This document shows positions 24,859 to 32,258 of a DNA stretch of 36,420 bases, one piece after another. Under the pieces are notes generated by a model. That model saw nothing but the letters and a program-made list of their open reading frames with translations. It searched no databases and was not told where the DNA came from. The stretch spans positions 1 through 36,420 of the forward strand of contig JAICHQ010000026.1 of the NCBI GenBank assembly GCA_025924815.1, in the 5' to 3' direction. The stretch comes from Nocardioides sp. (GTDB lineage Bacteria; Actinomycetota; Actinomycetes; Propionibacteriales; Nocardioidaceae). The position numbers and the translations under genes were made by a program. The stretch's first letter is position 1; every line of letters starts with the position of its first letter.

Positions 24859-24875
24859 CCGGCCGAGGAGGCCGG
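24859..24875 (-). other. Hairpin between rex and hemA
   Basis: CCGGCC and GGCCGG form a perfect 6-bp stem around GAGGA in the 67-base gap between rex and hemA. Without a T-run it could be a partial terminator or a processing site. No separate hemA promoter was recognised. Confidence 0.35.
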
Positions 24876-24904
24876 CTGCGGAGACGGAGTACGTCGCGGG
24901 GTGG

Positions 24905-25570
24905 TCACGCCGTCTCCTGAGTGGCTTTGCGCTGCTCGTGGTAGGCCAGGACCTGGAGCTCCTTGGACAGATCGACCTTGCTGACCGCCACGTCGGCGCC
25001 CACGTTGAGCACGGTGGGCGCGAAGTTGAGGATGCTGGTGATGCCGGCGCCGACCATCTGGTCGGCCACGTCCTGGGCGGAGGCGGCCGGGGTGGCGATC
25101 ACGCCGATGGCGACGCCGTGCTCACGCACGATCCCGCGCAGGTCGCGGAAGGGGCGCACGACGACCCCGGCGACGACCTCGCCGTGCCGTTGGCCGTCAG
25201 CGTCGAGCAGGGCGACCACCCGGAAGCCGCGGCTGCGGAAGCCGGAGTAGTTGGCCAGAGCGTGCCCGAGGTTGCCGATCCCGACGATGACCACCGGCCA
25301 GTCGCGGGTGGCACCCATCTCGCGGGCGATCTGGTAGCGGAGGTAGTCGACGTCGTAGCCGACCCCGCGCGTGCCGTAGCTCCCGAGGTAGGACAGGTCC
25401 TTGCGGAGCTTGGCGCTGTTGACGCCCGCCGCCGCGGCGAGGTCCTCGCTGGAGCAGATCGTGGTCCCGACCTCGGACAGGGTGGTCAGCGCCCGCAGGT
25501 AGACGGGCAGACGCGCCACGGTCGCCTCGGGAATCTCCCGGGCGGTGTCGTGGGACGTCCGTGCGGTCAC
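24905..25570 (-). CDS. rex: Redox-sensing transcriptional repressor Rex
   Basis: A 221-residue repressor that binds DNA when NAD+ is high and releases it when NADH rises. The N-terminal winged helix (about residues 15-80) contains ARLPVYLRALTTL, SSEDLAAAAGVNSAKLRKDL and SYLGSYGTRGVGY. A Rossmann domain follows with VVIVGIGNLGHALANY as the nucleotide loop, and a C-terminal swap helix. Start GTG 25570. The gene heads rex-hemA-hemC-hemD-hemB, the arrangement known from Streptomyces coelicolor, where Rex represses its own operon. A promoter with Rex half-sites lies just upstream. Confidence 0.96.
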   Translation of the reverse strand: MTARTSHDTAREIPEATVARLPVYLRALTTLSEVGTTICSSEDLAAAAGVNSAKLRKDLSYLGSYGTRGVGYDVDYLRYQIAREMGATRDWPVVIVGIGNLGHALANYSGFRSRGFRVVALLDADGQRHGEVVAGVVVRPFRDLRGIVREHGVAIGVIATPAASAQDVADQMVGAGITSILNFAPTVLNVGADVAVSKVDLSKELQVLAYHEQRKATQETA

Positions 25571-25637
25571 TGCTGTCGTCTCTCCAGCCGCGGGCCACGG
25601 GGCCGAGCCCTGAGGTGGGACAGCCCGGACCGAGCGG

Positions 25638-25672
25638 CGCGTTCACTGTAGGAGTTTGTGAACGCGAGAACA
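25638..25672. promoter_or_regulatory. Candidate Rex operator
   Basis: CGCGTTCAC (25638-25646) and GTGAACGCG (25658-25666) are perfect 9-bp inverted repeats 11 bases apart. TGTGAACGCGAGAACA (25657-25672) matches 13 of 16 positions of the Streptomyces Rex site TGTGAACGCGTTCACA. The left half-site overlaps the rex -10 hexamer, and the 25657-25672 site covers the -35 and part of the spacer, which would block polymerase. Confidence 0.65.
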
Positions 25673-25673
25673 A
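25645..25673 (-). promoter_or_regulatory. Promoter of the rex-hem operon
   Basis: On the minus strand: TTGTTC (25673-25668), a 17-base spacer, TACAGT (25650-25645). Both hexamers fit the housekeeping sigma pattern with ideal spacing. The transcript would start near 25638, leaving a leader of about 65 bases before the rex GTG. The hexamers overlap the Rex half-sites, consistent with autorepression. Confidence 0.6.
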
Positions 25674-25728
25674 AATCACGCCCCCGCCTGGACCGAGGGG
25701 TGGACGGGTCGGGAGCGGACGGTGTTGT

Positions 25729-25980
25729 TCAGGCGTAGCGGTGGCTCTTGGCCGCGTGACCGGCCTCGCGGGTGCAGGTGCGCCCGCCCATGTTGCGGTG
25801 CCCGCACAACGCCTCGGAGGGCGCCTCGGAGGGGTCGGTCGTCGCAGTGGGGGCCTCCGCCGGTGCGGCCGAACGCTTCGGCACCGACGCCGCCGCGCGC
25901 GTGGCGGGGTTGCCCGCGCGTGCTCGAGCCTGCTCGTAGCGGGCCTCGCGCATCGCCCGTAGGTCGTCCATCTTGCTCAT
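25729..25980 (-). CDS. Small protein with a C-terminal Cys/His motif, unknown function
   Basis: An 83-residue protein with a charged helical N-terminus (MSKMDDLRAMREARYEQARA), an Ala/Pro/Thr-rich middle and a compact C-terminal motif: CGHRNMGGRTCTREAGHAAK, then SHRY. Cys59, His61, Cys69, His75 and His80 are spaced like a small metal or heme-binding knuckle. No named family was recognised. The ATG at 25980 lies after TAGGGT (26004-25999 on the minus strand) with a short leader and no clear ribosome site. It is upstream of rex in the same direction, with a promoter between them, so the two need not be co-expressed. Confidence 0.65.
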   Translation of the reverse strand: MSKMDDLRAMREARYEQARARAGNPATRAAASVPKRSAAPAEAPTATTDPSEAPSEALCGHRNMGGRTCTREAGHAAKSHRYA

Positions 25981-26063
25981 CGTCGTCTCACGGCTCCGAC
26001 CCTAGAGTGCTGCGCCGACGGATCCGCGCGGGCGCGCAGGCCTCGCCCGTCGCGGGTGTCGGC

Positions 26064-26312
26064 TCAGCACAGGGCGGCGCGCAGGCGGGCGGGGTCGACG
26101 CGCCAGTAGTCGTGCCGGCGTCCGTCGACGAAGGTCACCGGGACCTCATGGCCGAAGCGCCGCTCGAGGTCGGGATCGTCCGCGACCGAGACCTCGGCGT
26201 ACGACTCGCCGAGCTCGGCGCAGACCTGCTCGACCAGGGTGCGCGCGTCGTCGCAGAGATGGCAGCCCGGACGGGTGTAGAAGGTGATCCGGGGCTCGCT
26301 CACGAGACCCAT
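26064..26312 (-). CDS. Glutaredoxin-like thiol-disulfide protein
   Basis: An 82-residue thioredoxin-fold protein (glutaredoxin 2/DUF836 type). The redox motif is TRPGCHLCDDA (Cys17, Cys20); the cis-Pro loop is VPVTFVDG near residue 58. It is soluble and probably cytoplasmic. ATG 26312 lies 10 bases after the acyl-CoA ligase stop, with GGTGGA upstream, so the two are probably one operon. The GTG five codons in (before SEPRIT) is an alternative start. A similar gene precedes hemA in mycobacteria (Rv0508, from memory), hinting at a link to redox control of heme synthesis, but the partner is unknown. Confidence 0.85.
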   Translation of the reverse strand: MGLVSEPRITFYTRPGCHLCDDARTLVEQVCAELGESYAEVSVADDPDLERRFGHEVPVTFVDGRRHDYWRVDPARLRAALC

Positions 26313-26322
26313 TCCACCAGGC

Positions 26323-27918
26323 CTACTCCAACAACCCCAGCGAACGCCGCCGCTCGAGGCCGCGGAGACGGCCCTTCTGCACCTTCCCGGTCACCGTCAG
26401 GGGCAGCTCGTCGACGACCTCGACCCGCGAGGGCTGCTTGAAGCGCGCGAGCCGGACGGCACAGTGGGCGCGGACGGCCGCCGCGACCTCCTCAGCGCCG
26501 TCCACCGCTACGACGTACGCGACGACCGCCTCGCCGGTCGCGGGGTCATCGACGCCGATGACCGCGGCCTCGGCCACGCCCTCGACCTCCCGGATCACGT
26601 CCTCGACCTCGTTGGGGTAGACGTTGAAGCCGGAGACGATCACCAGGTCCTTGAGCCGGTCGACCAGGAACAGGTCACCGGAGGCGTCGAGGAAGCCGAC
26701 GTCACCGGTGCCCCACCAGCCGTGGAGGTCGGGCCCGCCCTCGCCGTCGGGCCAGTAGCCGCTGAAGACGTTGGCCCCGCGGATCCAGATCTCGCCCGGG
26801 TCGTCGCCCTCCGGCGGCTGCCCGACGTCGTCGAGCAGCTTGATCTCGATGCCGGGCAGGGCGGCGCCGACCGAGCCGTTCCGGGGCTCGACGCTGCACA
26901 GCGTGCTGGTCACGATCGGCGAGGCCTCGGTGAGGCCGTAGCCCTGGTGGACGGGGATCCCGGTGGCTTCACCGAACTGCTCGATCACCTCCGCCGAGAG
27001 CGGCGCGGACCCCGACAGCATCAGCCGGACCGGGCCCAGGCGCTCGCGCAGGTGCTCCTCGGGAAGCCAGTGGGCGAACACCGGCGGCGCGACCGGGACG
27101 ACGCTGACCGCCTCGTCGTCGATCAGGTCGAGGGTCGCCTGCGGGTCGAAGTGATCGGCGAGGACCAGCTTGGCGCGGTGACGGAGCACGCCGCCGAGCA
27201 CGGCGTTCAGGCCGTAGACATGGAACAGCGGGAGCACCCCGAGCACCACGTCGTCGCCGTGGATCATCGGCGGCTCCACCTCGGCGGCCTGGTCGATGTT
27301 CGCCATCAGGGCGCGGTGGGTGAGCATCGCGGCGCGCGGGCGGCCCGACGTACCGCTGGTGTAGAGCAGGCACGCCAGCTTCTCCGGGTCGGGCAGAGGC
27401 GGGACGGGCACCGGCGCGGCCGCGCGCAGTGCGTCGTACACCTGCTCCTGCCCCTCCGGCTCAGCGCCGACGACGTAGACCCGGGGGTCGTGGGCCCGCC
27501 CGACGAGCTCCGCGTCGAGCTCGTCGGTCGCGCCGGCGAGCGCCGCCCGGACCAGACGTACGGCGTCGCGCACGGTCGCGACGGTCTCGGCATCGGCCAC
27601 GACCAGCCGGGAGCCGGAGTCGGCGATCATCCGCGCCAGCTCACCGACCGTGGAGCGGGGGTTCACCGGAACCGCGACCACCTGGGCGCGCAGCACACCG
27701 AGATAGGCCGTGACGAACTCGATGCGGTTGCCCAGGACGAGCATCACCCGCTGACCGGCCACCAGGCCGGCCGCACCGAGCCCGGTCGCCACCCGGGCGA
27801 CCTCGTCCTCGAGCACGGCCCAGGTGACGCTGCGGCCACCGGACTCCACCACGGCCAGCATGTCGGCGCGGTCCAGGGCCGCATCGGCCACGAGTGCGGA
27901 CACGTCGTGGGTGGGCAT
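26323..27918 (-). CDS. AMP-dependent acyl-CoA synthetase (ANL family)
   Basis: A 531-residue adenylate-forming ligase. Motifs in order: LLYTSGTSGRPRAAMLTHRA (phosphate loop, near residue 165), VHQGYGLTEASP (near 305), WWGTGDVGFLDASGDLFLVD (near 390), RLKDLVIVSGFNVYPNEVED (hinge) and PLTVTGKVQKGRL with the catalytic lysine near the C-terminus. The pattern fits medium- or long-chain fatty acyl-CoA ligases, but the acyl substrate cannot be read. ATG 27918 was chosen because the frame upstream reads into the divergent HAD gene; the start lies 60 bases from that gene's GTG. GATCAT 7 bases upstream may be a leaderless -10. It is followed by the glutaredoxin-like gene. Confidence 0.9.
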   Translation of the reverse strand: MPTHDVSALVADAALDRADMLAVVESGGRSVTWAVLEDEVARVATGLGAAGLVAGQRVMLVLGNRIEFVTAYLGVLRAQVVAVPVNPRSTVGELARMIADSGSRLVVADAETVATVRDAVRLVRAALAGATDELDAELVGRAHDPRVYVVGAEPEGQEQVYDALRAAAPVPVPPLPDPEKLACLLYTSGTSGRPRAAMLTHRALMANIDQAAEVEPPMIHGDDVVLGVLPLFHVYGLNAVLGGVLRHRAKLVLADHFDPQATLDLIDDEAVSVVPVAPPVFAHWLPEEHLRERLGPVRLMLSGSAPLSAEVIEQFGEATGIPVHQGYGLTEASPIVTSTLCSVEPRNGSVGAALPGIEIKLLDDVGQPPEGDDPGEIWIRGANVFSGYWPDGEGGPDLHGWWGTGDVGFLDASGDLFLVDRLKDLVIVSGFNVYPNEVEDVIREVEGVAEAAVIGVDDPATGEAVVAYVVAVDGAEEVAAAVRAHCAVRLARFKQPSRVEVVDELPLTVTGKVQKGRLRGLERRRSLGLLE

Positions 27919-27966
27919 GGGGGCGATGATCCCACAGCGGCGGGTCGCCCGAACCCCCTCGATGGA

Positions 27967-27972
27967 TAGGCT
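27967..27972 (+). promoter_or_regulatory. -10 element, leaderless, for the HAD phosphatase gene
   Basis: TAGGCT is followed by exactly 6 bases and the GTG at 27979. Confidence 0.55.
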
Positions 27973-27978
27973 TCCGGC

Positions 27979-28857
27979 GTGACTCCCGCGAAGAGCCGCA
28001 GGCCGCTGGACCTCCAGCAGCGCTCGACTCTGGCCGGTGAGGCCGCCGCCGCGGCCGCCGAGGTGGAGACGGCCCTGGCCACCCCCGCCGACCCGACCGC
28101 CGCCGCCTTCTTCGACGTCGACAACACGCTGATGCAGGGTGCGAGCATCTTCCACCTGGCGCGCGGACTGCACCGGCGCAAGTTCTTCACCACGCGCGAG
28201 ATCGCCTCGGCCGCGTGGAAGCAGGCCTACTTCCGGATCGTCGGAGTCGAGGATCCCGACCACGTCGCGCAGACCCGCGCGTCCGCCCTGTCCTTCATCC
28301 GCGGGCACACCGTCCAGGAGCTGGAGGAGCTCGGCGAGGAGATCTTCGACGAGGCCATGGCCCCCCGCATCTGGCCGGGCACCCGCGCGCTGGCCCAGAT
28401 GCACCTCGACGAGGGGCAGCGGGTCTGGCTGGTGACCGCCGCACCGATCGAGATCGCCCAGATCATCGCCCGCCGACTCGGGCTGACCGGGGCGCTGGGC
28501 ACGGTCGCCGAGCACCAGGACGGCGTCTACACCGGCCGGCTGGTCGGCGAGATGCTGCACGGCCCCGCCAAGGGTGAGGCCGTCAGGGCTCTGGCGGAGC
28601 GTGAGGGGCTCGACCTCGAGGCGTGCTCGGCGTACTCCGACTCCTACAACGACCTCACCATGCTCTCGATGGTCGGCGACCCGTGCGCGGTCAATCCGGA
28701 CGCCCGGCTGCGCGCCTACGCGCGTCACCAGGGCTGGCGGATCCGCGACTACCGGACCGGCCGGAAGGCCGCGCGGGCCGGGCTGTTCGCGGCCGCGGTG
28801 GCGGGCGCGGCGACCGGCGCGGTGGCGGCGGGAGCCGCCGTACGCCGTCGCCGGTAG
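27979..28857 (+). CDS. HAD-superfamily hydrolase, subfamily IB (SerB-like)
   Basis: A 292-residue phosphatase. Motif I is [13 protein letters not shown] (nucleophile Asp46, Asp48); motif II is LVTAAP; motif III is the Lys in GPAKGEAV; motif IV is [11 protein letters not shown]. The cap region is the helical HAD-IB type. The C-terminal 25 residues form a hydrophobic Ala/Gly-rich helix ending RRRR, so the protein may be attached to the membrane. It resembles the actinobacterial SerB1-like proteins encoded beside the hemA cluster. True phosphoserine activity is unproven; lipid phosphates such as lysophosphatidate are alternatives. Start GTG 27979 has TAGGCT exactly 6 bases upstream. It is followed by the sigma factor gene. 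Confidence 0.88.
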   Translation: MTPAKSRRPLDLQQRSTLAGEAAAAAAEVETALATPADPTAAAFFDVDNTLMQGASIFHLARGLHRRKFFTTREIASAAWKQAYFRIVGVEDPDHVAQTRASALSFIRGHTVQELEELGEEIFDEAMAPRIWPGTRALAQMHLDEGQRVWLVTAAPIEIAQIIARRLGLTGALGTVAEHQDGVYTGRLVGEMLHGPAKGEAVRALAEREGLDLEACSAYSDSYNDLTMLSMVGDPCAVNPDARLRAYARHQGWRIRDYRTGRKAARAGLFAAAVAGAATGAVAAGAAVRRRR

Positions 28858-28925
28858 TCGCGGACCGGCCGGCCCGGACCCCAGCGGCCGGGCTCACTCC
28901 TCCGGGCGGTTTGTGTCACAGCGGG

Positions 28926-28954
28926 TTACCCCGCCGCCGGTGCCCACCTACCAT
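28926..28954 (+). promoter_or_regulatory. Weak promoter candidate for the sigma factor gene
   Basis: TTACCC (28926-28931), 17 bases, TACCAT (28949-28954). Just upstream, TGTG-T-CACA (28912-28920) is a small palindrome that could bind a regulator. The -10 overlaps the in-frame ATG at 28953, which favours the later ATG as the start. Confidence 0.3.
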
Positions 28955-28994
28955 GAAGGAGCGCCGCCCCCCTGGCGCTCGGGAGGAACCAGCC

Positions 28995-29774
28995 ATGACG
29001 TGGGCCGACCACGACACGGCACGCGGACTGCACGACCTGCGCGCCGCGGTGCTGGCCGTGCTGGGCGTCCACAGCGCATCAGCCGCGCTGCCCGCCGGCG
29101 CCCCCGCGTGGATGCTGCTGAGCGAGGCGACGGTCGGAGGTCACGGCACGGGTCCCGGCGGCCCGGGCGGCGGCTTCGGAGACGCCGACCAGGCGGCCTC
29201 GTCGGAGGACTCCGAGGCGGACCGCTCTCGGCTGATCGCGCTGGTCGAGCTCGCCCGCGGAGGAGACGCCGAGGCCTTCGGCCAGCTCTACGACCATTAC
29301 CAGGGCTCGGTCTACCGCTTCGTGTTCTACCGCACCCGCTCGCAGACCCTGGCCGAGGACCTCACCTCGGAGACCTTCCTGCGCGCGCTGCGCAACATGA
29401 GCCGCTTCCGCTGGCAGGGCAAGGACTTCGGGGCCTGGCTGATGACCATCGCCCGCAACCTGTGCACCGACCACTTCAAGGCCGGTCGCACCCGGCTCGA
29501 GCTGACCACCGACGACATGGGGGTCCACGACGACGCCACCGAGAGCCCCGAGAACGCCGTGCTCGCCGGGCTCACCAACGAGGTGCTGCTCGACGGGCTC
29601 CGCCGGCTCTCCGACGAGCAGCGCGACTGCCTGATCATGCGGTTCCTGCAGGGTCTCAGCATCGCCGAGACGGCCGAGATCCTGGGCCGCAGCGAGGGAG
29701 CGATCAAGCAGCTGCAGCTCCGCGGGGTCCGCAACCTCGCCAGGCTGATGCCCGACGGGTGGCGCGATGAGTGA
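28995..29774 (+). CDS. ECF sigma factor, BldN type, with N-terminal extension
   Basis: A 259-residue ECF sigma factor. Region 2 (about residues 93-165) contains FGQLYDHYQGSVYRFVFYRT, EDLTSETFLRALRNM and GAWLMTIARNLCTDHFK. Region 4 (about 200-252) contains LSDEQRDCLIMRFLQGLSIA and GRSEGAIKQLQLRGVRNLAR. Before region 2 there is an extension of about 80 residues with Ala/Leu and Gly-rich stretches. Streptomyces BldN also has a long N-terminal pro-sequence that is cleaved. The ATG at 28995 has GGGAGGAAC upstream; the in-frame ATG at 28953 lies inside a -10-like hexamer. The next gene is a DUF5667 membrane anti-sigma factor, as bldN-rsbN in Streptomyces, and the locus also lies near rex-hemACD there. 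Orthology is inferred from domain layout and neighbours. Confidence 0.85.
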   Translation: MTWADHDTARGLHDLRAAVLAVLGVHSASAALPAGAPAWMLLSEATVGGHGTGPGGPGGGFGDADQAASSEDSEADRSRLIALVELARGGDAEAFGQLYDHYQGSVYRFVFYRTRSQTLAEDLTSETFLRALRNMSRFRWQGKDFGAWLMTIARNLCTDHFKAGRTRLELTTDDMGVHDDATESPENAVLAGLTNEVLLDGLRRLSDEQRDCLIMRFLQGLSIAETAEILGRSEGAIKQLQLRGVRNLARLMPDGWRDE

Positions 29775-29786
29775 GGACCTTGGTCC

Positions 29787-29815
29787 CGTAACCCCCTGCC
29801 CCGGCTGCTCGTTGA
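29787..29815 (+). promoter_or_regulatory. BldN-type sigma promoter for the anti-sigma gene
   Basis: CGTAAC (29787-29792), a 17-base spacer and CGTTGA (29810-29815) give both recalled BldN hexamers exactly. The site lies in the 93-base gap between the sigma and anti-sigma genes. In Streptomyces venezuelae rsbN is a direct sigma-BldN target, so this fits a negative feedback loop. Confidence 0.65.
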
Positions 29816-29867
29816 GGAGGGCGTCCGGCACCCGCTGCGACTTCCATCACCATCATCGAGGTTCATC

Positions 29868-31061
29868 GTGACCAGGGGGCGACGCGCTCAGCGGTTCCAC
29901 GAGCTCGTCGAGGACGGCTCGCCGGCCGGCACCCGCCCGCCGGAGTACGCCGAGCTCGTCGAGGTCGTGGGCGCGCTGCGCTCGGTTCCGGCACCGGTCG
30001 CCGACCCGGCCTTCGTGACCGCGCTGCGCGAACGTCTGGTCGCCGAGGCGGAGACCGTGCTGGCCGCCGCGGCGACCGAGCTGGACGATGCCGACGCGCG
30101 GCTGCGGCTGCGGCCCACCGCACCGCGGACGAAGCGTCGTCGTCGCCGACTCGCAGCCGTGGTCAGCGGGGTCGCCCTGGTCGGGGCCTCGGCGACCATG
30201 GCGGTGGCCTCCCAGAGCGCCCTGCCGGGCGACGGGCTCTATCCGATCAAGCGCAGCCTCGAGAGCGTGCACGCCGAGCTCACCCTCGACCAGGGCGACC
30301 GCGGCAAGGTGCTGCTGAGCAGTGCCGGCACCCGGCTCGACGAGGCCCAGGACCTGAGTCGCCTACGTGCCGATCCCGATCGCGTCTCGGAGGCCCTCGA
30401 CGCGTTCACCAGCCAGGCCGTCGAAGGCTCCGACCTGCTGGTCGCCGACTACGAGGCGACCGGAGACCGGTCGTCGATCACGGCCGCGCGCACCTTCGCG
30501 GCCGGCGGCATGGACCGTCTCGACCAGCTGCAGTCGGAGATCCCGCCGGCGTCCCTGGACCACCTCCTGCGCGCCGCCCAGGCACTCGACCAGATGCAGG
30601 AGACCTCGCTCCACATGTGCTCGGTCTGCCAGGGCCCGATGATCGGCTCGGTGCCCAGCGTGCTCACGCGCACCGACCAGGCCACCCTCGACGCCTGGCA
30701 GCTCGCCGTACCGAAGCCGCGTCACGACCAGCAGGACCTCGCAGCAGGTGTCAACGGGGGCCCGGTGCTGCCGCACGTCGGTGACCATCTGCCCCCCGCA
30801 AGCGTCACCGACCCCGGCACGTCGGCGGTGCCGGGCGACCAGACGGTCACCTCCCACGACGTGCAGCACACCGTCCAGCACCTCACCGACGGGCTGGCGA
30901 CCGGCCAGCAGAACGACCTGGCCTCCACGGTCACCGACACCGCGACCAACCTGCTCGACGCCGTGGGCGAGGTGGGCAACCAGGTCGCCGGCACCCTCGA
31001 CGACACCGTCGGCGGAGTCGGCAGCCTGCTCCCCAGCAACGTCCTGCCGACGCTTCCCTGA
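29868..31061 (+). CDS. DUF5667 membrane anti-sigma factor, RsbN-like
   Basis: A 397-residue protein, probably the anti-sigma factor of the upstream gene product. Residues 1-94 form a charged cytoplasmic domain (sigma-binding by inference) ending in a basic run (RTKRRRRR). One transmembrane helix spans about 95-115. DUF5667 follows outside the membrane: LPGDGLYPIKRSLESVHAEL and a helical region to about 225. A CSVCQG pair near residue 248 could form a disulfide. The C-terminal 130 residues are Pro/Asp/Thr-rich and less conserved. Start GTG 29868 has GAGG 8 bases upstream. It is convergent with the acyltransferase gene. Confidence 0.85.
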   Translation: MTRGRRAQRFHELVEDGSPAGTRPPEYAELVEVVGALRSVPAPVADPAFVTALRERLVAEAETVLAAAATELDDADARLRLRPTAPRTKRRRRRLAAVVSGVALVGASATMAVASQSALPGDGLYPIKRSLESVHAELTLDQGDRGKVLLSSAGTRLDEAQDLSRLRADPDRVSEALDAFTSQAVEGSDLLVADYEATGDRSSITAARTFAAGGMDRLDQLQSEIPPASLDHLLRAAQALDQMQETSLHMCSVCQGPMIGSVPSVLTRTDQATLDAWQLAVPKPRHDQQDLAAGVNGGPVLPHVGDHLPPASVTDPGTSAVPGDQTVTSHDVQHTVQHLTDGLATGQQNDLASTVTDTATNLLDAVGEVGNQVAGTLDDTVGGVGSLLPSNVLPTLP

Positions 31062-31081
31062 CGACGACGGCCGAGGGCCGA

Positions 31082-31094
31082 ACCGGCGCCCGGT
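31082..31094. terminator. Small hairpin between the convergent anti-sigma and acyltransferase genes
   Basis: ACCGG and CCGGT form a 5-bp stem with a 3-base loop in a 42-base convergent gap. It is weak and has no T-run. Confidence 0.3.
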
Positions 31095-31103
31095 CGCGGA
31101 CGG

Positions 31104-32258
31104 TCAGCGCCAGACCGACTCTCGCTGCATCAGCAAGGAGTACAGCGACTGCTGGATCGTCTCGCGCACCTGGTCGGTGACGTTGAAGACCAGCATCGGG
31201 TCGTCGGCCGCGCCCGCGTCGTAGGCGTCGGTGCGGATCGGCTCGCCGAACTCCAGCAGCCACTTCGACGGCAGCGGCACCAGCCCCAGCGGGCCCAGCC
31301 AGGGGAACAGCGGCGTGATCGGGACGTAGGGGACGCCGAGGAGGCGAGCCAATGAGGGCAGGTTGCCGACCAGCGGGTAGATCTCCTCGGCGCCGATCAC
31401 CGACAACGGCACGATCGGGACGCCGGTGCGGACGGCCGACGCGACGAAGCCGCCGCGGCCGAACCGCTGGAGCTTGTACCGCTCGCGGAACGGCTTGCCG
31501 ATCCCCTTGAACCCCTCCGGCCAGACGCCGACCAGCTCGCCGCCGGCCAGCATCCGCTCGGCGTCCTCGGTGCAGGCCAGGGTCGCGCCGCCCTTGCGCG
31601 CGAGGCTGCTGACCACCGGCATCCGGAACACGAGGTCGGCGCCGAGCGGGCGCAGGAAGCGGCCGGTGTGCTCGTGGATGGTGAACATCGTCATCAGGCC
31701 GTCGACCGGCAACGTGCCGGAGTGGTTGGACACCACCAGGGCGCCGCCGTCGGCCGGCAGGTTGTCGATCCCGCGCGCCTCGATCCGGAACCACTTCTCC
31801 GCGATCGGTCGCAGGCAGGCCAGCAGCAGCCGCTCGGCGACCTCCTGGTCGAAGCCGTACTCGTCGACGTCGTACTCCCCGGTCAGCCGCCGGCGCAGGA
31901 ACGCCAGGAAGCGGGCGAGCTGGGGCTCCCACTGGTCTCCGAACACCTGGGCGGCACCGGTCTGGAACGCCGAGAGCCACTCGCCCGGGGTGATGCCGGC
32001 GCCGGGCGCGCGGCCCCGGGTCGTGGTCGCGGGACGTCCCGGCCCGCCGCGCGTTGCGGACCCGCCGAGGTCGTGGACGGCGGCCGGCTCGGGCTTCCGG
32101 TCAGGCCCGACCGTGGCGGGCGGGGGCTGCGGCGTACGGTGTGCGGCCGGCTTCGCGCCACCCGCGAGGGTGCGGGAGGCCCGCGACGGTCGCGTGCTGC
32201 CGGTGCCGCGGCCGGGCCGGCCGCCGGTGCCGATCGGGATGATCTCCGCGTCACCCAC
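31104..32258 (-). CDS. PlsC-type lysophospholipid acyltransferase
   Basis: A 384-residue acyltransferase of the LPLAT/PlsC superfamily, probably a peripheral membrane enzyme acylating glycerolipid or a related acceptor. The catalytic motif is VVSNHSGTLPVDGLM (His179, Asp186), a spacing seen in the actinobacterial branch. GVWPEGFKG supplies the second motif and IVPLSVIG the last. The first 90 residues are a Pro/Arg/Gly-rich, probably disordered tail absent from most relatives. Start GTG 32258 overlaps the epimerase stop by 8 bases. The order HTH-bS22-epimerase-acyltransferase matches Rv0500A-Rv0502 of M. tuberculosis as I recall it. Substrate unknown. Confidence 0.88.
   Translation of the reverse strand: MGDAEIIPIGTGGRPGRGTGSTRPSRASRTLAGGAKPAAHRTPQPPPATVGPDRKPEPAAVHDLGGSATRGGPGRPATTTRGRAPGAGITPGEWLSAFQTGAAQVFGDQWEPQLARFLAFLRRRLTGEYDVDEYGFDQEVAERLLLACLRPIAEKWFRIEARGIDNLPADGGALVVSNHSGTLPVDGLMTMFTIHEHTGRFLRPLGADLVFRMPVVSSLARKGGATLACTEDAERMLAGGELVGVWPEGFKGIGKPFRERYKLQRFGRGGFVASAVRTGVPIVPLSVIGAEEIYPLVGNLPSLARLLGVPYVPITPLFPWLGPLGLVPLPSKWLLEFGEPIRTDAYDAGAADDPMLVFNVTDQVRETIQQSLYSLLMQRESVWR

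Noticed and set aside
28953..28994. Earlier in-frame ATG of the sigma factor gene
   Set aside because: It overlaps a -10-like TACCAT and lacks a ribosome site, whereas the ATG at 28995 has GGGAGG at good spacing.
29767..29871. A 34-residue frame (with CPGC and four His) overlapping the sigma stop and the anti-sigma start
   Set aside because: The overlaps look like coupled genes, but the frame runs through the CGTAAC/CGTTGA promoter and the expected 5' leader, and no ribosome site or similarity supports it. Conservation in relatives would be needed to revive it.
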